Assembly: GCF_012726265.1 (NCBI RefSeq)
Contig: NZ_JAASAG010000002.1
Coordinates: forward strand, 310,001 to 374,000
Direction: 5' to 3'
From: Streptomyces sp. HNM0575
Lineage (GTDB): Bacteria; Actinomycetota; Actinomycetes; Streptomycetales; Streptomycetaceae
Length of the DNA stretch: 64,000 nucleotides
The translations under genes and the position numbers were made by a program. The notes under the pieces were generated by a model. It saw only the letters and a list, made by a program, of their open reading frames with translations. It ran no database searches and had not been told where the DNA came from. Below, piece by piece: positions 57,448-64,000 of this stretch (positions are counted from its first letter, which is position 1; each line of letters begins with the position of its first letter).

Positions 57448-59235
57448 TCAGAAGAGGCTGAGCAGCGCTTCCGTGGGGTCGGCGGGCTTGGAGTTCTCGC
57501 CGGGGCGGGCCAGTTCGAACCAGACGGTCTTTCCGCGGTGCGTACGCCTGCTGCCCCAGCCGGCGCTGAGCAGCCCGACCAGTTGCAGTCCCCTGCCGCC
57601 CTCGTCCGTGACATGCGCGCGGCGTCTGCGCGGCTGCACCAGCCCGGAGTCCCACACCTCGCACACGAGGGTGCGGTCCAGCAGCAGCCGGAGCCTTATC
57701 TCGCCCTCCCCGTGCCGCAGCGCGTTCGTCACCAGCTCGCTCACGAGGAGTTCGGCGGTATCGGCGAGAGCGCCCAACTCCCATGCGGACAGCTGCTCGC
57801 GGGTCAGTTCGCGGGCGCGGGCCACGGAGCGCGGCTCCGCGGAGAGCGTCCAGTCGCCGACGGCGCCGTCGGGCAGGCCCTGCACTCGCGCGACGAGCAG
57901 CGCGATGTCGTCCTCTCCGTGGTGGACGTTGAGGGTCGTCAGCACCTGGTCGGCGACGTTCTCCAGGGATTCGGTGGCGTCGGTGAGAGCCGCCCGCAGG
58001 GAGCCCAGGCCCTCGTCGATGGGGTGTTCGCGCGACTCGACGAGACCGTCGGTGTAGAGCGCGATCATCGAACCGTCGTTGAGCTCCATCTCGATCTCTT
58101 CGAAGGGCTCGCCGCCGACGCCCAGCGGTACGCCCTTGGGAACCTCCAACAGCAGCGCCGGCTCGTCCGGTTCGACGAGTACAGGCGGCAGATGACCGGC
58201 GTTGGCTATGGTGCAGCGGCGCGAGACCGGGTCGTAGACGGCGAAGATGCATGTGGCCAGATAGACCTCGGCCAGATGGTCGCTGCCGCGCTGCGAGCCC
58301 GGTGAGTCTCCGAGCCCCCGCGCGATCTCGTCCAGGGCGCCCAGCACCTCGGCGGGCTCCATGTCGGTGGTGAGCGCCAACGTCCGTACGGCGGTGCGCA
58401 GTTCGCCCATGGCGACGGCGGCGCGCAGCCCGCGGCCCATCACGTCGCCGACGACGACGGCGGTGCGGTGCCCGGGAAGTTCGATGACGTCGAACCAGTC
58501 GCCGCCGACCTCGGTCGCCGGATTGCCGGGCAGATAGCGGCAGGCGATGTCGAGGCCGGCGGCTTCGGGATCGCCGGGCGGCAGCAGGCTGCGCTGAAGT
58601 ATCAGCGCCCGCTCGTGCTCGCGCCGGTAGAGGCGCGCGTTGTCTATGCATACGGCGGCGCGGGAGGCGAGTTCGGCGGCGAGCGCCGCGTCCCGTTCGC
58701 CGAACGGTTCGCTGCCCTTGACCCGCGAGAACTGCACGAGCCCCAGCACCCGGTCGCGGGCGACCATCGGCACGGCCAGCGTCGACTGCACCACGGCACC
58801 GAACTGCACCGGCACGGTGCCGTCCTGCCCGGGTATGTGCTGCACGCGCCCGCTTCGAAGCGCCTGTGCGCAGGGCGTGTTGTACGGATAGCAGTGGGTC
58901 GCGCCCACGGTGACCGGACTCGAACCCGTCGGGTTCCGGTTCTCCCGGCTGATCGACGGCGGGGCCTCCGAGACCGAACTGGCGAAGCCGACGCGGCGCA
59001 GCTCGCCGCTGCCGTCGCCGGGGCCGACGGGACGCGGTTCGTCACCTGCCAGTACGTCCATGTACAGGTCCACGGACGCGAGATCGCAGAATTGCGGTAC
59101 GCCGACGTCCAGCAGTTCGCGGGCCGTGGTCTCCAGGTCGAGCGAATTGCCGATGCGGGCGCCCGCCGCGTTCAGCAGAGCGAGAGCGCGGCGAACGTCG
59201 TCAGGCTTGCCTGCCTCCACAGGGATATCGCTCAA
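57448..59235 (-). CDS. GAF-PP2C (SpoIIE)-HATPase regulator 1
   Basis: 595 residues: GAF domain about 30-195, PP2C/SpoIIE phosphatase 215-445 (ATEVGGDWFDVIEL, VVGDVMGRGLRAAVAMG, IALYTDGLVESRE with metal-binding Asp residues) and an RsbW-like HATPase 455-575 (LLVSELVTNALRHGEGEIRL, DEGGRGLQLV). Such proteins dephosphorylate anti-anti-sigma factors and also act as kinases in stress and development. TTG 59235 follows GGAAGGGG. No sigma, STAS or RsbV gene is adjacent, so partners are elsewhere. The 57286-57447 gap holds only GGGGAGTTC/CGCGCGGAGTTC repeats. Confidence 0.9.
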   Translation of the reverse strand: MSDIPVEAGKPDDVRRALALLNAAGARIGNSLDLETTARELLDVGVPQFCDLASVDLYMDVLAGDEPRPVGPGDGSGELRRVGFASSVSEAPPSISRENRNPTGSSPVTVGATHCYPYNTPCAQALRSGRVQHIPGQDGTVPVQFGAVVQSTLAVPMVARDRVLGLVQFSRVKGSEPFGERDAALAAELASRAAVCIDNARLYRREHERALILQRSLLPPGDPEAAGLDIACRYLPGNPATEVGGDWFDVIELPGHRTAVVVGDVMGRGLRAAVAMGELRTAVRTLALTTDMEPAEVLGALDEIARGLGDSPGSQRGSDHLAEVYLATCIFAVYDPVSRRCTIANAGHLPPVLVEPDEPALLLEVPKGVPLGVGGEPFEEIEMELNDGSMIALYTDGLVESREHPIDEGLGSLRAALTDATESLENVADQVLTTLNVHHGEDDIALLVARVQGLPDGAVGDWTLSAEPRSVARARELTREQLSAWELGALADTAELLVSELVTNALRHGEGEIRLRLLLDRTLVCEVWDSGLVQPRRRRAHVTDEGGRGLQLVGLLSAGWGSRRTHRGKTVWFELARPGENSKPADPTEALLSLF

Positions 59236-59563
59236 CGCCGCCCCTTCCCGTGACCAGTGTGGCACCGGCTCTGAGCAGTGTGGCAGGCGTAAGGCACCCG
59301 GAACACGCTCTTCCCGATCGCCGCACGAAATTCGTGGTTCCCGTCGCTTCCGACAACTGACGTGCGGCCTCACACCTCCGTGCGCTCCCCCTGGCCTGAT
59401 CCGGCAGGGACATCTGTCTCCTAACCAGGCTGAGCCCGTTCGAACCATCTTCTATGAGGGCGCGCGACGGGAGGAGGGTCCTGGCACGCCGCCGGAGCGC
59501 GGGCGGGGCGGGTCACGGGGCACCGCCGTGCCTCAACTCCCCGCAGGGAACGATCACTTCGGA
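59236..59563 (-). other. Gap between tandem SpoIIE-type genes, 328 bases
   Basis: Leader of the first phosphatase gene plus the tail after the second; no hairpin beyond chance and no gene. CTAACCAGG near 59420 is AT-richer and may hold the promoter. Confidence 0.4.
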
Positions 59564-62044
59564 TCAGGGAAGGGCGATCTCGAACCAGACGGTCTTGCCC
59601 ATCGGGCCGTGCCGCGTACCCCAGCGGCGCGCCTCCCTGGCGACGAGACGGATGCCCCTGCCGCCCTCGTCGTCGGGCATGGCGCTGCGTTCACGCGGCG
59701 GGTCCGGCAGCGGGTCGGAGACCTCCAGCAGCAGTGAACTGCCGCGCACCATACGGACTCCGATCGGCCCGTGCGCGTATCGCATGGAGTTGGTGACCAG
59801 TTCGCTGACGAGCAGCACGGTGGTGTCCTCCAGCGCGTCCAGGCCCCACTCGTGCAGGGTGCGGCGTACCACCTCGCGGGCCCTGCGCACGGCATAGCTC
59901 TCGGACGGGAACGTCCAGGACGCGGCGCTGCCCTGGGGCAGTCCGCCGAGCTTCGCCATCAGCAGCGCCACGTCGTCGTCGGGCTGGGATGCCGTCCTGC
60001 CCTCCAGGTCGTCGATGACGCTGTCGCAGGCCTCTTCGATGCTCTCCGGAGTGCCCGGATCGCGCCGGACGGGACCGCCGGAGAGCATCCGGCAGAGGCG
60101 GTCGATGCCGATGCTGATGTCCTCGCCGCGGGACTCGATGAGGCCGTCGGTGTAGAGGATGAGCACGGATCCCTCGACGACTTCGAGGTCGTACGACTCG
60201 AAGGGGACTCCGCCGACTCCGAGCGGTGCGCCCGAGGGCAGTTCGAGCGTGTGGGCCTCCCAACCGCCACCGGGGGTCTCGGTGAGCAGCAGCGGCGGCG
60301 GGTGGCCGGCCTTGGCCAGGCTGCACCGGCGCGTGGACGGGTCGTAGACGGCGTAGACGCATGTGGCCACGAGCGGATCGTCGGAACTCTGCACGAAGTC
60401 GTCCGCCAAGTCGTTGATGCGGCGCAGCAGTTCGTCCGGCGGCAGGTCGAGTCCCGCGAGCGTCCTCACGGCCGTGCGTATCCGGCCCATCGTCACGGCC
60501 GCGTGCAGCCCGTGCCCCATCACGTCGCCCACGACGAAGGCGACCCGTCCTCCGGCGAGCGGGATCACGTCGAACCAGTCGCCGCCGACCTCGGTGCCGC
60601 TGCTGCCCGGCACATAGCGGTAGGCCACGTGTACGCCGGGCGGCTCGGGCACCTTCTGCGGCAGCAGGCTCCGCTGGAGCATCAGGGCGCCGGCGCGCTC
60701 GCGGGCGTACAGGCGGGCGTTGTCGAGCGAGACGCCTGCGCGGTCGGCCAGTTCCATGGCCAGTGCTATGTCGTCCCTGCCGAAGGGCTCCCGGCCCTCG
60801 GCGCGGCTGACGACGAGCAGTCCGAGTACGACGCCGCGGGCGCGCAGCGGCACGGCCATCATCGAGTGGACGCTCAGGTCGAGTGCCGCCTGCATCTTCG
60901 GGTCGCCGGGGTAGGTGGCGGCGAGCAGTTCGCGCGGTGAGGAAGCGACGTGGGGCACGCCGCTGGCCAGCGTCCGGCCGAAGAAGGAGTCGGCGAGGAA
61001 CGGGACATCCTGGCCGACTCTGAGCATCCGGTTGACGGTGGGTCCCTCGTCGCGGGCGGCGACCCCGAGCTGGAAGAGCGGTGTGCCGGTGAGCATCTCG
61101 ATGTCGGGCAGGTCGCCGCCGTGCGCCGCGGCGCCGATCAGCATCACGCCCGCGTAGTCCGCGAGGCGCGGCACGAGGGCGGAGGCGAGGGCCTGGGAGA
61201 TGGCGGTGACGTCGAAGCGGTCGGCCAGTCCGACCCCGACGTCGTCGAGGAGCGCCAGGCGCTCGCGCGCGGCTTCGATCTTCTCCAGCGCCTCACGCCG
61301 CTCCGTGATGTCCATGATCACGGTGCTCACGCCGAGCACTTCGCCCTTCTCGGTGGTGAGCCTGCTGTACGAGACGGACCGCGAGCCCGGGCCGTCCGGC
61401 GCGGGCATCACGACGTCGACGACGGGTTCCCCGGTCTCCAGCACGGTCGACTGGACGGTGGAGACCTCCTCGGCCATCCACGGCGGAAGCACATCGTGCA
61501 CGGACCTGCCGACGTGCTCCTCGGCGCCGAGCTGGTTCAGCCTGGCCAGTGCCTCGTTGACGCGCACGAACCGCTTGTCGTTGTCGAACACGGCGATGCC
61601 CAGCGGCGAGGACTCGAAGAGGGCGTCGAGCGCGGCCAGATCGTGCTCGACGGCCCGGATCCTGCTGGTCTCGACGATGTTGGCGAGGATCACGGGCCGG
61701 TTCTGCCTGTCGTGGAGAAGCGAGACGCGCCCCTCCACCGGCACGCGGTGTCCGGCGCTGTGCAGGATGCGCAACTTGCCGCGCCAGCGGCCCTCGTTCC
61801 GCAGTGTGTCTCTTCGGCGGAGCTCGCCCTCGCCGTACCCGTCGTCGAGGAAGTCCTGGATGAGGCAGCCCACGACCTGGTCCGCCCGCCAGCCGAGGAT
61901 CTCCTCCGTCATCGGGTTCCAGAGGAGGATCTTTCCCTTGCCGTCGAGCATGACGGTGCCGACTCGGAGGGTGTCGAGGATCGAGGCCACTCCCTCGGAG
62001 GGTCCTGTGCTCACACCGCCCACGTCCCTGATCGGGTAGCTCAC
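59564..62044 (-). CDS. PAS-PAS-GAF-PP2C (SpoIIE)-HATPase regulator 2
   Basis: 826 residues in order: PAS about 20-130 (GTVMLDGKGKILLWNPMTEE), PAS 140-250 (DALFESSPLGIAVFDNDKRF), GAF 265-430, PP2C/SpoIIE 455-680 (GGDWFDVIPLAGG, VVGDVMGHGLHAAVTMG, LILYTDGLIESRG) and HATPase 695-815 (LLVSELVTNSMRYAHGP, DEGGRGIRLV). GTG 62044 follows GGAAGG at nine bases; a longer frame begins at 62128 without a site. Same architecture tail as the neighbour 328 bases away, so they probably arose from one family rather than a recent duplication. Confidence 0.88.
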   Translation of the reverse strand: MSYPIRDVGGVSTGPSEGVASILDTLRVGTVMLDGKGKILLWNPMTEEILGWRADQVVGCLIQDFLDDGYGEGELRRRDTLRNEGRWRGKLRILHSAGHRVPVEGRVSLLHDRQNRPVILANIVETSRIRAVEHDLAALDALFESSPLGIAVFDNDKRFVRVNEALARLNQLGAEEHVGRSVHDVLPPWMAEEVSTVQSTVLETGEPVVDVVMPAPDGPGSRSVSYSRLTTEKGEVLGVSTVIMDITERREALEKIEAARERLALLDDVGVGLADRFDVTAISQALASALVPRLADYAGVMLIGAAAHGGDLPDIEMLTGTPLFQLGVAARDEGPTVNRMLRVGQDVPFLADSFFGRTLASGVPHVASSPRELLAATYPGDPKMQAALDLSVHSMMAVPLRARGVVLGLLVVSRAEGREPFGRDDIALAMELADRAGVSLDNARLYARERAGALMLQRSLLPQKVPEPPGVHVAYRYVPGSSGTEVGGDWFDVIPLAGGRVAFVVGDVMGHGLHAAVTMGRIRTAVRTLAGLDLPPDELLRRINDLADDFVQSSDDPLVATCVYAVYDPSTRRCSLAKAGHPPPLLLTETPGGGWEAHTLELPSGAPLGVGGVPFESYDLEVVEGSVLILYTDGLIESRGEDISIGIDRLCRMLSGGPVRRDPGTPESIEEACDSVIDDLEGRTASQPDDDVALLMAKLGGLPQGSAASWTFPSESYAVRRAREVVRRTLHEWGLDALEDTTVLLVSELVTNSMRYAHGPIGVRMVRGSSLLLEVSDPLPDPPRERSAMPDDEGGRGIRLVAREARRWGTRHGPMGKTVWFEIALP

Positions 62045-62103
62045 CGCCCGGACCTTCCGGGCAGCCGGGAACGAAAGGTCCCTGCTACCGATTCTGGGCC
62101 CGA

Positions 62104-62328
62104 TCAGGCGTATTCGCCGCTCGCGCACCCCAGGGGCTCGACCAGATAGCTGCCGTCGCCCTCGTCGCCGCCCCTCGCGCGGCCCCCGCTCCCCCCGAGC
62201 CGTTCCGCTACCTGCTGTGCTTCCGTACGGGTGGCGTAGCTGCCCACGCGATAGCGGTTGCCGTGGCCGTCCTCACGTATGACGTGCCAGGGCAGCACAG
62301 TGTCGCCGTCACCGCTCACGCTTCGCAT
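62104..62328 (-). CDS. Small SPOR-domain-like protein
   Basis: 74 residues. WHVIREDGHGNRYRVGSYAT and EAQQVAERLGG match the short SPOR-like (sporulation-related repeat) proteins conserved across Streptomyces. ATG 62328 is chosen; GTG 62355 adds nine basic residues and is possible. Sits 60 bases upstream of the phosphatase gene on the same strand. Confidence 0.7.
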   Translation of the reverse strand: MRSVSGDGDTVLPWHVIREDGHGNRYRVGSYATRTEAQQVAERLGGSGGRARGGDEGDGSYLVEPLGCASGEYA

Positions 62329-62427
62329 ATGCCGGAGCTTACGCCGGGCCTTCACTCACCGCATTCGGCTTGGCACTACGAGGCATCGATTTCGGCCACA
62401 TGTTCGCACGCGGGCGGAGCCGGGCGT

Positions 62428-63180
62428 TCACTTCACGGGCATGTGGTACGAGACGCGGAAGCGGTCCGCCGGGACGACCACGTCCGCCGTCTCCACCGGA
62501 CGTCCGCCCGCGAAGAACGTGCGGCTGACGACGAGCACGTGGTGCCCGGGAACGCCACCGAGGTCGATCATCTCCTCGGCCAGCCCCGGGCGGGCGCCGA
62601 CCTCCTCCGCGACGTTGTCCACGACGACATCGACGGCCGCCATCCGCTCCACCACGCCCTTGCCGCCAAGCGGCCCGTCCTCGGGGAGCACCACAGGCGT
62701 GCGGCCCGTGAGGGAGAGGGGCTCCCACGAGGTGGAGAGCATCACGGCCTCGCCCTCGGCACGGAAGACGTACCGGGTCCGCATCACGCGGTCACCGGGG
62801 GCGATGCGCAGCCGCTCCGCGATGAGCGGGCTGGCGTCCTCCTGCTCGCTGCGCGACTCCCAGTTGCCCTTCACGTCCTCGTCGGCCTGCTCCTGGCGGA
62901 ACGGCGTGGAATCGCCCAGGGTCCGGAAGCCGCTGCGGACGACGCAGCGGGGAACGGGATGCTCGCGCACGTAAGTGCCGGAGCCGGAGCGGCCCTCGAC
63001 CAGCCCCTCGGCCATCAGGACCTTCCGGGCCTCCAGGGCGACGGTGTCCGAGACGCCGTACTCCGCGCGGATGCGGGCCTGCGAGGGCAGCCGGGTGTGG
63101 GGCGGGAGATCACCGCCGATGATCTTCTGCCGGAGATCGCCGGCGACGCGGAGGTAGGCGGGCTGTTCACCGAATGGCAC
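62428..63180 (-). CDS. GntR/HutC-type regulator (UTRA domain)
   Basis: 250 residues. N-terminal winged helix (LRQKIIGGDLPPHTRLPSQA, RIRAEYGVSDTVALEARKVL, EGLVEGRSGSGTYV) and C-terminal UTRA ligand domain (ISPLIAERLRIAPGDRVMRT-like, STSWEPLSL, DVVVPADRFRVSY). GTG 63180 follows GGGGAGGG at eight bases. No transporter or catabolic operon adjoins it, so its targets are probably distant, plus itself. Confidence 0.9.
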   Translation of the reverse strand: MPFGEQPAYLRVAGDLRQKIIGGDLPPHTRLPSQARIRAEYGVSDTVALEARKVLMAEGLVEGRSGSGTYVREHPVPRCVVRSGFRTLGDSTPFRQEQADEDVKGNWESRSEQEDASPLIAERLRIAPGDRVMRTRYVFRAEGEAVMLSTSWEPLSLTGRTPVVLPEDGPLGGKGVVERMAAVDVVVDNVAEEVGARPGLAEEMIDLGGVPGHHVLVVSRTFFAGGRPVETADVVVPADRFRVSYHMPVK

Positions 63181-63476
63181 GAGTGCCCTCCCCGTTCTCG
63201 AAAGGCCGGTCCCTGAATGGGTCGCGACAGGTGGTGAAGTTGACAATGGGCAACAGCTTCGCAACTCACGGTTGTGGCTCGCAACCGACGCCCAGAGTTT
63301 CACCCGATGTGATGAGTAGCTGCTCAGCGCCTCCACACCGAGCCCGATTCGTTCACATTCCACCCCGCCGCGGCGGCCCTGTACTCGCCGCCCCAACTCC
63401 CGCACGCGCGCCGCGCTTTCATGCCCGAGGGGCGGCAGAAGACGCATGGAACGCAGACCGGAGGCAGACGCGAAAA
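63181..63476 (-). promoter_or_regulatory. Upstream region of the GntR gene with TCGCAAC repeats
   Basis: TCGCAAC occurs at 63259-63265 and 63279-63285, exactly 20 bases apart, and GGTTG (63270-63274) faces CAACC (63282-63286). This is 80-105 bases upstream of the GTG, suitable for autoregulation. The rest to 63476 shows no gene. Confidence 0.45.
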
Positions 63477-63504
63477 GGCGGCCACCGCCGCGGGGGTGGC
63501 CGCC
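63477..63504 (-). terminator. Intrinsic terminator of ychF
   Basis: GGCGGCCACC and GGTGGCCGCC form a 10-base-pair stem with an 8-base loop; on the minus strand it is followed by TTTTCG. Good rho-independent terminator 50 bases after the ychF stop. Confidence 0.85.
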
Positions 63505-63555
63505 GTGCTCGCGGACGCTGCGCCGCCGGCAGCCCGGCCCGCACCGCCCGCGCCG

Positions 63556-64000
63556 TCAGACGTTGAACCTGAACTCCACGACGTCGCCGTCGCGCATCAC
63601 GTAGTCCTTGCCCTCCATGCGGGCCTTGCCCTTCGCGCGGGCCTCCGCGACCGAGCCCGTCTCGACCAGTTCGTCGAACGAGACGATCTCCGCCTTGATG
63701 AAGCCCCGCTGGAAGTCCGTGTGGATGACACCGGCGGCTTCCGGAGCGGTGGCGCCCTTCTTGATCGTCCAGGCGCGGGACTCCTTCGGGCCCGCCGTCA
63801 GATACGTCTGGAGCCCGAGCGTGCGGAACCCGACGTGCGCGAGGGTCGCGAGTCCGGGCTCGTCCTGCCCGACGGTCTGAAGCAGCTCCAGCGCCTCCTC
63901 CTCGTCGAGCTCGGCGAGGTCCGCCTCCAGCTTGGCGTTGAGGAAGACCGCCTCGGCCGGCGCGACGAGCGCGCGCTGGCTCTCCTTGAACTCCTCGTCG
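63556..64000 (-). CDS. ychF: Redox-regulated ATPase YchF, C-terminal part
   Basis: About 147 C-terminal residues are in the window; the G domain lies beyond the right edge. GVIHTDFQRGFIKAEIVSF, GKARMEGKDYVMRDGDVVEF (each part of the TGS/C-terminal domain) and the terminal FRFNV are diagnostic. OBG-family ATPase linked to ribosomes and redox response in bacteria. Confidence 0.95.
   Translation of the reverse strand, partial: DEEFKESQRALVAPAEAVFLNAKLEADLAELDEEEALELLQTVGQDEPGLATLAHVGFRTLGLQTYLTAGPKESRAWTIKKGATAPEAAGVIHTDFQRGFIKAEIVSFDELVETGSVAEARAKGKARMEGKDYVMRDGDVVEFRFNV

Overview
The window is high-GC actinobacterial DNA, almost certainly Streptomyces or a close relative. The signs are mycothiol synthesis (mshB), two peptide ABC transporters of which one has the bldK gene order, a conservon (sensor kinase, roadblock, DUF742, GTPase), rare TTA leucine codons that imply control by the bldA tRNA, frequent GTG/TTG starts, and the dapE-dapC-fdxA neighbourhood. 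I recognise no insertion sequence, phage gene, tRNA, rRNA or CRISPR array.

Layout: 1-7.9 kb holds a truncated LOG-family gene, lysine/diaminopimelate genes (dapE, dapC), a 7Fe ferredoxin, an acetyltransferase with an N-terminal extra domain and a transglutaminase-like protein. 8-12.2 kb is a DesK/DesR-like two-component system in one leftward operon with an ABC-2 exporter, preceded by two identical-pattern palindromes. 12.3-18.8 kb carries an envelope protein, mshB with a membrane partner, a tiny membrane protein and a large S9 peptidase. 19-25.2 kb is a peptide importer with bldK gene order (permease, binding protein, permease, ATPase, ATPase).

25.7-38.2 kb is the accessory part: a membrane protein, a GAF protein, then KS-ACP protein, stand-alone adenylation enzyme and FAD oxidoreductase, followed by a four-gene conservon. 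The KS has its second catalytic histidine replaced by tyrosine and lacks the acyltransferase although both flanking linkers are kept. The adenylation gene and two conservon genes each have one TTA codon. I infer a small amino-acid-derived natural-product pathway under developmental control; its product cannot be read from sequence.

38.2-49 kb returns to housekeeping and transport: a second peptide importer (binding protein first), typA and a large binding lipoprotein. 49.3-57.3 kb has a MarR-GNAT fusion with a clear operator, a small coiled-coil protein, an Sdh1-type succinate dehydrogenase/fumarate reductase operon and a Tat-exported serine hydrolase. 57.4-64 kb has two sensor phosphatases with kinase-like ATPase tails (anti-sigma network), a SPOR-domain protein, a GntR/UTRA regulator and the end of ychF.
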